Position numbers and translations under genes: made by a program. Below the pieces are notes generated by a model that saw nothing but the letters and a program-made list of their open reading frames with translations, was not told the origin of the DNA and did not search any database. A DNA stretch of 36,865 bases from Chara braunii (taxonomy: Eukaryota > Streptophyta > Charophyceae > Charales > Characeae). Positions within the stretch are counted from its first letter, which is position 1; each line of letters starts with the position of its first letter. Below are positions 9,245 to 19,992 of this stretch, one piece after another. The stretch covers positions 5,256,635 to 5,293,499 of the forward strand of contig BFEA01000014.1 of the NCBI GenBank assembly GCA_003427395.1. Reading direction: 5' to 3'.

Positions 9245-9400
9245 ATTTTTGTTGTTCTTACAGTTACCTTTCCTGAGGAATGGACATGTAGTTCAGCCTA
9301 CTAGTGGAGGTGGTATGAGCACACTCCACTAGTAGACGTAACACCGGTTGGCCCAGTCTATTGGCGGGGGGCTGCACCTGCTGAAGAACCAGCTGAACCA
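9245..9400 (-). repeat. Dispersed LINE/SINE 3'-tail repeat, copy A
   Basis: Shares the block TCTATTGGCGGGGGGCTGCA (plus-strand reading) with the copies at 11.7, 13.3 and 36.4 kb. A perfect 12-bp hairpin lies at 9298-9309/9324-9335 around a 14-nt loop containing GGTATGAGCA. A second small hairpin (GCTG/CAGC) lies at about 9380-9393. An AAC-rich stretch follows on the minus strand near 9245-9262. Confidence 0.7.
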
Positions 9401-9418
9401 ACGAACAGATCCTCAGTT

Positions 9419-9470
9419 AATTAGAGCTCTGGTGTTGCAACCATGAGGTTGTGGGTTTGATTGTGATCCG
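9419..9470 (+). repeat. tRNA-like (SINE-type) relic
   Basis: TTAGAGCTCTGG resembles an A-box and is followed by GGTTGTGGGTTTGATT, a B-box with one or two changes, at roughly tRNA spacing. An anticodon-arm-like TGGT/ACCA stem lies between them. T-stem and acceptor stem do not pair. It lies just beyond tail copy A but on the opposite strand. Confidence 0.35.
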
Positions 9471-9589
9471 CCCTCAGGCTCGCCTATGCATGGTCAGTTG
9501 GGGTTTGTTTGACACCCCGCGTGCTTGCCCCCCAGCCTAGCGCAGCGTACATATATACAAGCTATTATGGACACAGGGATAGACAGGGG

Positions 9590-10620
9590 GCCGAGGGATG
9601 GAATGGGTTCTGGTGGCGGGGATTGGTTACTGAATGAAGTAATCTGGCATTTTGGGGGCAAGGAGCCAGTTGGGACGAGAGAATGGGGATCGTAGGTTGG
9701 AGTTGGGTTATTGGCGAAGATGAGTTAACGAACGACATAACCTGGCCTTTGGGAGTGGGGGCTGGGTGGGATGATGGAAGGGGAATTGTACGGGAGGGCT
9801 ATACTGCTTCACATACATATGATACTACAGGCATGGGATATTCAGGAAGCAGGGATGGGGCAGGGTCTAGTAGTGGTAGCAGTAAACCAAGTAGCCTGGC
9901 CCTCGTTTAACAAGGGGGGTAGGCAGGATGACAGAAAGGTGATTGTAGGTGGAGTTGGGGTAAGTGGCAACTTGAAGGATCAGTTGCGTGCTGAACCTGA
10001 CCCTGAGCGGGGGGGCTGGCTGGGATCAAAGAAGGGGGGCTTTAGGTGGGGAAGCCCACTCCTAAGGCATGGATGGGTATGAAAAGAACACAAGGACGAG
10101 TCTAGACGACAATTGTTCTGACACCAGTACACCACAAATCGGCCCGTGGGTGTCAGCACGAAACCCGCACCACTTCGGAGGCCGCCGACTTTTTCTTCAA
10201 TGGCGGGCCTGGCCGCTTGGCGCCTCCTTTGCTTGTGGTGACAAAAGTTTTTTCTGCAAGGCTGGGGCCATGTGCTAGCGGTTTAAACCACCAGTATAAC
10301 CTGACCCTGAGAGGAGGGGCTGGCTGGGATGAAAGAAGGGGGGCTTTAGGTGGGGAAGCCCACTCCTAAGGGATGGATGGGTATGAAAACGGAACAAGGA
10401 CGACAATTGTTCTTACCTTGAACCACCAGTACACCTGGGCCTGGAGGCATCTTACGGCGCGCTGAGCTTTTCCGAACCTCCAGCAGTGCACATCTTTTCT
10501 TTTTTGGCTGGTGCCGCTAGCCATTGTGGTCCGGTAGGCGGAGCCATTGCGACAGTGCTGTGGCGACGAGCTGCTTATTCTGCAGGGCTGGGGCCATGTT
10601 CTGGTAGTTTAAGGGGGAAT
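9590..10620. repeat. Degenerate G-rich tandem duplication array
   Basis: About 9994-10300 is duplicated at about 10301-10611. Both copies start with CCTGACCCTGAG, share GGCTTTAGGTGGGGAAGCCC followed by GATGGATGGGTATGAAAA, and end near GGCTGGGGCCATGT. Earlier, more diverged blocks beginning like TAACCTGGCCTTTGG occur near 9643, 9740 and 9893. Open frames here (for example 9683-9910 and 9771-10082) follow the repeat and show no recognisable domain. Confidence 0.75.
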
Positions 10621-11520
10621 GGGATGATTGACTATAAAGAGAGAAAGACAGTCAAGGAATCAGTTAATGACAGAGATTGGGGGGTTCTAGTTCATGAAAG
10701 AGGTTGGCTGGTTCAATTTGATGACAGAGACATGAATGATTGCAGTGGACAGAGACTGTACTAGTCTTCCCAATACAGGTACAACCAAACCACATCAATA
10801 ACAATAACAACAATAATATCAACAGAACAGCTGTGCTAGGGGTGTGCTCTCGACTCGAGTAGCTTAGGGGCTGTCACAGGTTTGAACTTGGTCTGGGGCA
10901 TTAGACACTGCCTGTGGTAGCCTGGGTAAAACGTTCAGTCTGTTCAGATATATATAGAGGGACCTGGATCATACTGAATCTTGGGGGCATCTAGGGTCTA
11001 TTCACGGAGCCTGTGGAGAAAACTTAAGGTTCACGCCTAGCGTTCAAAGTTCCCATATGACAGTCTGAGAGCTTGTTTGAAGATGCTTCAACAAGGGATG
11101 AATTATCCTGCTTAGTGCTGGTGCCGGCGACCACTGTCTTCTCAGGTCATCCCACCAAGATTTAGTAGAGGGGTGATTGCCCTGAGCAGTAGACACTGAG
11201 GGAGGATGGAGGGACTGGGGAGTGCATCAGAGAGAATTGACGGACGCGGGTTGGGTGGGATGAGACCCAATTGTGAAAAATCAAATCACAAGGCTCGTCT
11301 CTTCTGACATTTCTCTCTGGTACATGATGCCATTGGAATCTGGAACTAGAGGAAGGATTTGCAGGCCCCTACAGGCTACAGAGGTGCATGCAGAATGCTC
11401 TCCTATATCTGGGCTGGCGTCTGGTTTGAGAGTGCTGTGGAATCTGCGGATGATGTATCATATCTGACCCTCCCCGACCCTGCAAAGCTAATTCAGAAGA
11501 GGAGAGAGGGGTACGTCACC
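10621..11520. other. No gene seen
   Basis: Unique-looking sequence with short frames only. TAGCTTAGGGG at 10860-10870 and GGTTTGAACTTGG from 10879 resemble A- and B-boxes but lie too close together for a tRNA. Confidence 0.5.
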
Positions 11521-11536
11521 GTACGTGTGATTTTGT

Positions 11537-11573
<37 letters not shown>

Positions 11574-11582
11574 TACGTGTGA
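11521..11582. repeat. Poly-T insertion flanked by 10-bp direct repeats
   Basis: GTACGTGTGA occurs at 11521-11530 and again at 11573-11582, enclosing only TTTTGTTTTAC and a 31-nt poly-T. This looks like a target-site duplication around an insertion made almost wholly of retroposon tail. Confidence 0.6.
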
Positions 11583-11609
11583 ATTTACCCTCATTGGACA
11601 AGACTAACC

Positions 11610-11610
11610 A

Positions 11611-11662
<52 letters not shown>
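11610..11662. repeat. (AAC)n microsatellite
   Basis: About seventeen AAC units directly beside tail copy B, possibly a remodelled retroposon tail. Confidence 0.97.
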
Positions 11663-11663
<1 letters not shown>

Positions 11664-11670
11664 CTACAGG

Positions 11671-11770
11671 TGATACTAGCCAGGGTGATACGAGCATCCC
11701 TACCTAGCATGCCTGTTTGGGTCACTCCGTCTATTGGTGGGGAGCTGCACCTGCTGGAAAATGGGTAATG
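11671..11770 (-). repeat. Dispersed LINE/SINE 3'-tail repeat, copy B
   Basis: Shares CTATTGGTGGGGAGCTGCAC and CTGCTGGAAAA with copies C and D. Its hairpin (11676-11685 with 11698-11707) pairs 8 of 10 positions around a loop containing GATACGAGCA, close to the loop of copy A. The part corresponding to the second hairpin is cut short near 11767. Confidence 0.65.
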
Positions 11771-12494
11771 AGCCCATACACACACTTGGACACTTGGACA
11801 TTTGGACTGAACTTGACAGTCAGAATGTTCTAGAAAAATACTCGCTTAGCCAAGATAATTGGACTACTCTACCACCTCCATGCTTTTCTTCACCAACTCT
11901 TCATTGTCGTCATCCATCTCCCCATCTTTTGATTGGCTGTTGTGGTTTCGCCGCGTAAATTCCGTTTCTCGGACTAGCATTCAGACCTGGGAGCGCACGA
12001 ACACTGCAAGCTTTCCCCAACAGAATGCACCCCAGTCAATGACATGTGGATACAGTCAAGATGAGTCACTGTGACACTGTGCGTTGTGTTCGCAGCATAA
12101 GAGGGTAGCACCTCCCCCATGATATTGCCTATGAGCATACTCACACTACATCTTCGCAAGAATAGGGCGCCCAGTTGTTATCTCTGTACCTAGACCCCAG
12201 CCTGCTCCAATAGTACAGCTATAATTTCAAGGCCTCCTAATAGTATCCGGGTGAAGATGGTAGACTAAGTACCTTCCCCTTCATTTCACCCAAAACCTGG
12301 TGGGAGATGGCAGTAACAGTGTGTCACACATATCGCACATCCTCACCAAACCTATCAGATTCTGAGCAGCCGTCAAACTTCAGTATGCTGCAGAGCCACA
12401 TGTGGCTATTCTGCAGTCAGTCCAACGGGTGTCTGCAAAAGGAGCTTTGCTTCTCTGAATGTCATGAGAGGAAGCATAAAGGGAAAGCACAAAA
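11771..12494. other. No gene seen
   Basis: Short frames only, no recognised domain, RNA gene or repeat. Confidence 0.5.
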
Positions 12495-12777
12495 GGATAA
12501 TTGGTTGAAAGCGCCCACGCAGAAACCTTTTTGGTTTCACACGCCCAAACTTTTTCCGTTTGGCAAGAAGGGCCCATGGCGTACACAGGTCGTCAGATGT
12601 TAAAATCTGAAGGCCGAGATTGGGTCGGGACAGCTTGGCCTTTCCTACCGGATCATGCACCTGTCGCTGTGTCTGCACCAGATTCATTTTCCTGTAGGCC
12701 GTTCTTGCCAAATGGGAAAAGTTTGGGCACGCGAAACCGAAAAGGTTTCCGCGTGGGTGCTTTCCACCCATTATCCC
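12495..12777. mobile_element. MITE-like element with ~80-bp inverted arms
   Basis: The arm at about 12495-12575 is repeated in inverted orientation at about 12696-12777 with roughly 85% identity. Matching blocks include GGATAAT at the ends, CGCCCACGC, AAACCTTTTTGGTTTC, GCCCAAACTTTT and TTTGGCAAGAA. The spacer is about 120 bp and codes for nothing recognisable. No convincing target duplication was found, so the superfamily is undetermined. Confidence 0.75.
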
Positions 12778-13160
12778 AAGAAAAAAGAAAACAGGAACCA
12801 CCTAAGATGAGAAATGCTTCCCCTGAAAAAAAAAGAAAAGAAGACGGATGACCAATGGTCTCACAATTCCTTGGGCTTTTTGTGAGGTTGCCTAGCCTTG
12901 TGCTCGGATTTTTTCATTCTTCGTCGTCTCTTTCTCTCCTTCGTCTTTCCCTATGCTTGTCGTCTGTCCTGTGTCACGAAAGCGATCAAATGTGTATGGG
13001 ATGACGTTGTTCAGTTATTCATGCTTTGTCAAACATAGTAACAACGGTTGTAGCAGTACACTACGCATGAGTGGTTATGCAATAGCTATGTCCTAGAGTC
13101 ACTTTGTGACTTACTGCTACATAGCTATCTTTCACCTTGGTCAACTGGTCCTGCCTTATC
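12778..13160. other. Intergenic, with a nested perfect hairpin
   Basis: ATAGCTATGT at 13082-13091 pairs perfectly with ACATAGCTAT at 13119-13128. Inside, AGTCAC (13097-13102) pairs with GTGACT (13106-13111). Nothing else is recognised in this stretch. Confidence 0.6.
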
Positions 13161-13771
13161 TCTTTCTTTTTTTTTTTTTCTTTTTTTTTTTTTTAAACAG
13201 CCCCTCTAGTGTTAGTGGTGCTGGTAAGAGCAGACACCACTACCACCTTGAGGAGAGACTCCATTGATTGGTGGGGAGCATCACCTGCTGGAAAACGGGT
13301 CCAGCGTCCCTGATACAAAATGGAATAAAGTTGAATCAGAAAACAGGAAAACTTGACAGAGTACCTGAGAAGAGCCTGCCAGCATTGATTATTCTGGATT
13401 TCCAGAAGATTAACTGAGCAGGGTGCTGAAGGGAGTTGCTGATGACGATCCTCTCCTCTCCAAAAAAAATGGAGGACTCCGGCCGGGTCCCGCCTCTTGG
13501 CGAGGAGACGCTGTGGGACCACTGGGGGGCACCAGCTGAACCACGCGTCTCCCCGCCCTTCTTCAACCAGTCTATGGGGCCTCCCTTCTGCGACCAGGAT
13601 AGATGAAAGTATGATGAGCATTGAAACTTCCTTCTTGAGAAAGCACCTCCCGCATCTGTCTCACCCCATAACACCTCAGAGGTGTATTTCCAAGGCCCGT
13701 GGGTGGGAGGGGAACGGGTCTGGAAACTCCTCTGCAGGTCTCATAGGGACAGTAGAGTCGATGGACAGCCA
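13161..13771 (-). repeat. LINE-1 3' UTR and poly-A, tail copy C
   Basis: On the minus strand the last coding frame stops at 13772. A hairpin then follows (TTCTGGA/TCCAGAA, 13392-13398 and 13401-13407) flanked by GCATTGATT and GATTAACTG. Next is a hairpin CTGGA/TCCAG near 13289-13305 and the shared GGTGGGGAGC block. The terminal hairpin is TAGTGGTG/CACCACTA (13213-13220/13235-13242) with loop CTGGTAAGAGCAGA. Poly-A ends the element (poly-T at 13161-13194 on plus). Confidence 0.7.
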
Positions 13772-15890
13772 CTACTTGAACCTCAAACGGTAATCTCGTG
13801 GCACTACATCCCCTCCTTGTCTGACTTCCCCGCCGTCTCCTGCTTCCCAATCCCCTGTCCAACAGACCTCCGCTACCCATCCCTCCCAGTCCCCACCCAG
13901 CCATTCCCTGGAGAACTCTAATAGCTGTTCCCGGATGTCTTTTGACCTATGGAGAGTGTCTAGTGAAATCTTAGTTGACTTCCATCTGTGCATGATCTCC
14001 AGTTGAAAGAGCTGTTTAATTTTCTCGATCCTCTCTTCTCCTTCTATTTGAACCTGGTCCAGAGACAAAACAGAGCGCTGCCACCATAAAACCCACATGC
14101 CTGGATCGTCCTTCGGCCCACTGGCAGGTGAAACATATTCCACACAAAGGTGTTGCCTTGGAGAGATGGGCAGTGGCCCACGAGGATGGCTCGCCATTCC
14201 CATGGCCACACATAGCCCGGAGCCATTTGCTGCCACACCCTATCCCACCACCTCCAGGTGAGGACTGCTCCGGGGCATTGCATAAATATATGCTCAATTC
14301 TTACTGCTCTCTTTCGAGCTGGGAATCTTGACAGACATCTCGAACACCAAGGGATAGCACGGCCTTGTTGTTCCAACAGCAAGTGATCCATCAACCAGTC
14401 ATTAGCTGGTAAGCACCAATGTATGATCTGCCACTGCAGGGATGTGATTTTCGCAAGTATGCATTTGGTGCCGCAGAACCATCGTATCGGTGTAAGCAGC
14501 TGTTTCTCCACGTTGAGGTGTCTCTGCCATCTATCGATCACCGTATCTTGCAGGCATCACTTAACTCTGAGCATTTTATACGTTGCTTTCACCGTTAGGT
14601 CCGACAATGCTTTAGGTTTTAGTTGCCACTGTTTATGTTGTGTGTTCGGGCTCCAAACCCACTCTGGGGGTCTATCGGGAGTTTTTCTAAGGCCATCTTA
14701 GGCAAAAAGGTCCGTCGGTTCACCCCTTCCCCTATTACCCTGATTTTGTGTAGGACCTCCTTCGAAGTCCATTGGAAGGGGTCCCGACTTCCTACCAAGC
14801 CACCATCTCTTTTCATGCCGTACCATTCAACCAGCACGTCCTCTGGTCGAACTAAATGAACCAGACCTGCCTTATTGACCCTCCCATCGCTGGACACCCA
14901 ATCTCCCTCCTCACACACCGGACCTCTGCGCAGAATGGGCCACCAACCTATCGGGACTCAGGAGGGCTTGCGTTATTTCTTCGAGTGATGATTCAACATT
15001 GTTATGTCATCTCAGTTCCTTCCTCATTCTCTCTGGTCCCTTCCAATCCTTCCTCTCCCTGTCCCACAGGTCGCCCACTCGGTAACACCATTCTTCACCC
15101 ATCCCTTTCATGGAGCGTCGGTGTTGCAAAAAATATGGCTATGCCCATTGGTAATCCAACTGTTTTCGAAGAGGGGTTGTCTAGCCACCTCCTCCCATTT
15201 GTCAGGGGGCGGGCGATTCGGGGGGTGGAGCCTCCTCCATATTTTTAAGTTTTAACAGACCGGGCCAAAAACCATCTCTCCTCCTCTCCCCTCCCCGAGA
15301 GTGTTGAGGCACTCTCCAATAACGATCGTCCAACCACTGAAGAGGATGAACAGTCGATGGGGCGTCGGGGGCGAGGCGAGCGATTTACTCCAGCGCCAAC
15401 GGCCTCCATACCAATGAGTTTTCAAAAAGATCAACCGTACAATCCATTGTAAACTGAATGCTTGGAATTGGGTGAGGGGTTCTAGGATACCAATGCCTCC
15501 TTTTGCCTTGGGTTGGATAACTGAGTCTCACGCAACCCGAATGATAGCATGGGAATCTTCACCGTCTCCTCTCCATAGGTAGACTGCCACCTTCCTCTTT
15601 AAGGTTTTCAAAGCTCCCTGGCTGAGTAGCCAAAGGATTGATTTATACCAGAGGGTGGCTAAGTCAACGAGGTTGATCACACATGCCCAAAAAATGTTGA
15701 TGGTTCCACTGGGAGAGTTTGGCAAAAGCCGGGGCTGATAACCATCCGTCATTTTCAGGGGGTTGACCAAGCACTGTCATCTTAAACCACCAATACCTTC
15801 CCCAGTGTTGGGAAATTACGTGATACTGGCCAGTACCCGAAGTTTTTGGGGGTCGGACAGAGGATCGACATTGTCCCAAAAGTCGTATTT
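13772..15890 (-). pseudogene. LINE-1 ORF2 C-terminal part: connection region and zf-RVT-like motif (broken)
   Basis: The frame 15770-15528 carries a typical post-RT connection region, including LSQGALKTLKRKVAVYLWRG. The frame 14541-14044 carries a zinc motif with C66 and C69, then H84 and C89 in the context RIEHIFMQCPGA, as in the zf-RVT domain of plant LINEs. A further frame runs to the stop at 13772. Pieces lie in different frames separated by stops, so the protein is dead. The N-terminal edge near 15890 is where LINE sequence resumes after the nested block. Confidence 0.75.
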
Positions 15891-17010
15891 TTTTTTTTTG
15901 CCCGTGCACGAAAGGGAAAGGAAAAAAAACGGGCCTTTGTACTGCAATGATGTCGGGCAGGGATGTCTAGGAGACCGTGCTCACACAACCTCACAGTCTT
16001 ACATGCATCTTACAGCAAAGACGGTCACGTTCTGAAACTTGTTGTTTTCTTTTTTTCTTTTGTATTTGTTTGTTATGAGTACCCTGCCAACGAGGCAGGG
16101 CGGAATCCGTGATCTGCTCTAGTATTGTTTCCTCAGATGATTGTAACACTGATGTATCCAACCGTTTTCAAGGTCAAATCCATGTTTTCGTTTTTTTTTT
16201 CTTGTTTTCATTTTCTGGACTCCGACAATCTGAATCCATGATCTGCTCGAGCTGTGTTCCCTCAGAGGATTGTAACCCTGATCACACTGGCACTTACGGG
16301 AATGTATCTTTCCATTTTCACGGGCGAATCCATGTTTGTCCGTTTTTTTTTTTTTTGAGTTTCTGAAATCTGACAACCTGGCCACGGGGCTGAGATGCCC
16401 TCACTGAGGGCACACTCACGCTTACACTTCCGAGAATGTATACAGCCGCAATCAGGCCCAGAGCTTTGTTTATTTTTCTTGTTTTCTGAGTTTTCACGGC
16501 CGCAACTTTTTTTTTTTTTTTTTTTTTGTTCTTCCTGTGAGAGTACCATAAAGAAATGGAGTGGGACCCAGGCTCGGCAAAACTCGGAGCACAGTGAAAA
16601 TCAGGGTCGGCAAGAACAGGCTCGGAGGTACTGGTGGTTTCCAAAAGCCGGATCGGGGTTTCAGGGGTCACCCAAGTGATATGATGTCTTTCCGGAGGGC
16701 GACCTCCCTGGTGGTGAAGTCACCATCCTAATGTTTTTTGTCCCCAGTTTGCCGCCATGTCAGAGAGTTCTTGGACCGAAATTTGGTCCAAAGTTTTGGC
16801 TCCTGGGGGTGTGGCGTTCCTAGAACGCCGGACCCCCTAGATGTATCTGGTCCAAAGTTGAGACTAAATACATCTAGGGGGTCCAGCATTTTAGGAACGC
16901 CGAACCCCCAGGAGCCAAAACTTTGGACCGGATGTCGGCCCCAAAACTCAATTTTAATTTCGTTCAATAAATATAATATGTCCGTTTTTACGAAATGGCC
17001 GTTATATTTT
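15891..17010. mobile_element. Nested repeat block inserted into LINE-1 RT
   Basis: LINE coding sequence stops just after the FADD motif (minus, 17050-17039) and resumes near 15890. Between them is a ~129-bp tandem repeat of two to three degenerate copies (GAATCC, TGATCTGCTC and GGATTGTAACCCTGAT blocks near 16102 and 16231), T-rich runs, a CCCTGCC/GGCAGGG hairpin at 16082-16100, and a palindromic element at 16785-16929. No single target duplication was found, so more than one insertion is likely. Confidence 0.6.
16785..17005. mobile_element. Foldback (palindromic) element, copy 1
   Basis: 62-bp arms 16785-16846 and 16868-16929 match with about six differences (GGTCCAAAGTTTTGGCTCC, CCTGGGGGT, GGCGTTCCTA and GGACCCCCTAGATGTAT blocks). 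The loop is about 21 nt. The right flank to about 17005 (TTTCGTTCAA, then ATGTCC and ACGAAATGG) closely resembles the outer arms of the larger palindrome at 26.2-26.5 kb, so the two belong to one family. The equivalent left flank is missing here. Confidence 0.8.
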
Positions 17011-17991
17011 GTTGTGTGGCATTGATCATGATTGTGAGATCATCCGCAAACAGAGAGCAGACCGGAATTCATTCCTTAAGGATGTCGGCTAACTGAATCC
17101 TCGATAAATCCTTGCTATATCGGAGGTTGGCTGGTAACACTTTCATTATGATGATGACTAAGACGGAGGCAATGGGATCACCTGTCTAATCGAGCGCTGC
17201 AGTCTTATCTCTAAAACCATAGAACCATTTATTTGAACTCTCGTAGTTACATTCTGGTACAGGATGCGCACCTACCTCTGAAAGTGGTCACCAAAATTTA
17301 ATATTTCCAGACACTTGTCCAAGAATAACCAATCCACATGGTTGTAAGTTTTTTCAAAGTCAATGAAGATGAATGCGGCATTAGTTTTGGACTGATGTCA
17401 TTGACCCAAACTAATCATCTCATTGACTAAGGGTATGTTCTCTTGGATGTTCCTATTTCGCATAAAACCGGTCTGGGTCGGATGGATAATGTCCTACATT
17501 ACCTCAATTATTCGGTTGACCAATGCTTTTTACAACATCTTGTAGACCATCGTCAAGAGTGTGATGGGACGGTAATTCCGGATGTTCATTTTGTCTCCTT
17601 GTTTGTGAAGGAGTGATAACACCCCTTGCCCTGCCAATTCCCCCAAGTCTCCAGAATCTCAAACCGCCCTATAAAATTGCATCAGGTCATCACTCAAGAG
17701 AGACCACAAGGCCTCTCAAAACTCCTTAGGGAAGCCATCTAGGCCATGAGTTTTCTCTTCCTCCATTTGCATAAGTGTCGTCCAAATTTCCTCTTTGGTG
17801 ACCTGGCGGTCCAAACGATTTTTTTGTGTCGAGGAAAGGTGACCCTCCATTGGGCGTAAGAACTTCTCCAGCTCTCCTAGTCGATCGCTCCCTTGTTGGT
17901 GGGGGGTGTGGGAGGAAAAAAAATCTTTGTAAAAGGATATAGCGATCCTTACACAATGAGCAGTGGTGGTGGCCAATTCGTCAGTTACGGG
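17011..17991 (-). pseudogene. LINE-1 linker and reverse transcriptase core (broken)
   Basis: On the minus strand, a frame from 17976 ends in EEEKTHGLDGFPKEF, the linker typical of LINEs before RT. Then come GDKMNIRNYRPITLLTMVYK (RT fingers), AFIFIDFEKTY near 17.37 kb (domain A with catalytic Asp) and LFADDLTIMI at about 17053-17024 (domain C, FADD). In-frame stops occur after YKML, in IEVM and in SLGQ, so the RT is inactive. The poor state of this part compared with the longer frames of LINE-2 suggests an older copy. Confidence 0.85.
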
Positions 17992-18299
17992 GTTTATAAG
18001 GGCCTCGATAGTGGTGGGGTGGTCTCTAGTGAAGCCAAAATGAAAAATTGAGAATCCATGGTGCCTTCTTTAGTCCATTTCGCTAATTTGCCACGAATCC
18101 TGATACCTTGCCATCTGTGTTGTGCGACCAGTAGGAGTTGGTCCTGCAATCTTTGGATCTCCGGGATGTGATAGTTGGAATTGTTATGGCTAACGAGGTT
18201 GTGAAGTATTCTCTGAACGTATATTTCCTGCACATGTCATTTGCTTGCCAACAGTTTGGAATAGTCCTTACATTTCCTAGCTAGGGAGAAAAGATTGTT

Positions 18300-19420
18300 A
18301 GTGAACCATCATACCTTCGAGTGAAAAGTGTGTCTTTGGTTTTGCCAAAACATCCATACGTTGTGAATGTATGTGTGAAACGATTTTTCCTTGAGTAAGG
18401 AAGTGTTAAGCTTGTAATATTCAAACCCCTGATCCGACCGTTTGCGGAAGGAAAAGATCGCTCCGCATGAGCAGTGGTCTAGGTCGGGGAGGGGCCTATG
18501 TGGAAAAATGGTAGAGAGTTGTATCGCATTTTGAATCTCTTGCGAAAGTAGGATTAGATCTATACGCGACTTTGAGTGCCTCGCCTGGTCATTTGGTGCG
18601 GAGCGACGTATAGGTCCTCTCTACCAGATGCAAGTATCTATTTGCGTCCACCAGTCCCAGAGCACCACAAAGGTCTGCCATTATTCATTCGTCCTCTTCC
18701 TCATAATCGGGACAAGGGTCCTAAGGGCCCCACCTGTCCAACCATCTGTCCGGCGCAGCGTTGAAATCGCCCGTGATGATCAGAGGGATGCCGTGTGGGG
18801 CAAGGCTCTGAACTTTGAAGGTGGGAGAAAAAATGTGTCCTTTCGGTTGCTGTGTTGGATGCATATATGCAAAAGATGATGATTAGTTCCAGCTCCATCA
18901 TCCCCAGGATCGACACCCACGTCCCTTATTCTTCATCCACCACCCAATTCACCACCTCCACCCGAGACCCTGGTGAGACCCAGATTGCGACCCCTGTTGA
19001 CCCTGGTGTCACCGCATGCGCTCTATAGGCCTAGTGTGGCCAAACTGTTTTATGGGCTCAATGATGTTCAAGTTTTTCCATTAGGTGGGTTTGTTGAACG
19101 CAGATGACATCCGGCCACATCCTCCCTCCTACACCCTTCAACTGGTCCCAGATTGCCTGCCTTTTCGAGGGGTTGAAGGAGGCCAATCCATTCACATTAA
19201 GGGTCCTCAGATCGAGGTCTGCATTTCGGAAGTTAATCTTCCACTGTGGGTTCCTGCAGTACATTGTGTCAAGATCATCCATTGTTTTTTACTTTTCCAA
19301 TCCCACCCCGATTCTAGACCCTTATCTATGTCCGGGAGGACCAGTCTGTTGTGCACAACAACCCATTCCGGAGGACCCTAGATAAACAGGTGTGAAGGTC
19401 CTCCTCCGACCAGAATGAAT
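18300..19420 (-). pseudogene. LINE-1 EEP endonuclease (broken)
   Basis: On the minus strand 19282-19058 encodes LRTLNVNGLASF and later WPDVICVQQTHL, the N-terminal EEP (APE-type) motifs with Asn and a Gln in place of the usual catalytic Glu of QETH. Further along are YASN, then PHGIPLIITGDFNAAPDRW (the GDFN motif, 18771-18760), then SRIDLILLS and LDHCSCGAIF, matching the C-terminal EEP motifs. These lie in different frames. The Glu-to-Gln change at the catalytic position would itself be damaging. Confidence 0.8.
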
Positions 19421-19450
19421 TGGCTTTTATCTGTTGGAGGGAAAACTCCA

Positions 19451-19880
19451 TCAGGGCTCCATGATTGAACCATTCAAATTGAAGTCTTTGTCTTCCTCAA
19501 ACAGGACATACAGATCAGTAGTAGCCACCCTCATCAATCCTTCAAATTGAGGAAGGGTTGCAAGTATTCCAGCTGGATAATGGTGGCACATGAAAGGTTC
19601 CGCCTTCTTTCTGAAGTCACTGTCCCTCGGACCGGGGAAGGACCAAATGTTGTAGAAGCCCCATCCTAGCAGCGTAACCCCTCCTTGTACTGGGGAGAGT
19701 CCGATCTCCGTCCTGTCGTCCACGTGCCTTAGTGGGATGACAACCACCTCCTCTTTCTGCATAAGGGTTTTTTCGTATTGACCCACTTCCACCATTTGTT
19801 CGAGTTTTTTTATGGTGTGGTTGGTCGGGGCTGTGATCGGTTTGTACCATTGCATGATTCTCCCCTGGTCCATCCAAAGA
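19451..19880 (-). pseudogene. LINE-1 middle block of unknown function
   Basis: An open frame of 140 codons from 19873 lies between ORF1 and the endonuclease on the same strand. It contains VVVIPLRHVDDRTEIGLSP and GWGFYNIWSFPGPRDSDF. I recognise no domain. Its position suggests it is part of the LINE coding region. Confidence 0.4.
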
Positions 19881-19992
19881 TGGTGGTTGTTGCGCTGGGG
19901 GTTGGAACTGCCGGTCTGTGAGGTGGCGGATCCGTTGAAAGATTTCTGGCCAAGTAAGGTGCGTGGGGGGGGGGGGCGCCTTCTAAGGCCTT

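Noticed and set aside
13572-13904. 110-codon frame in the LINE-1 3' region
   Set aside because: No LINE motif and it overlaps the better-supported frame ending at 13772; likely 3' UTR.
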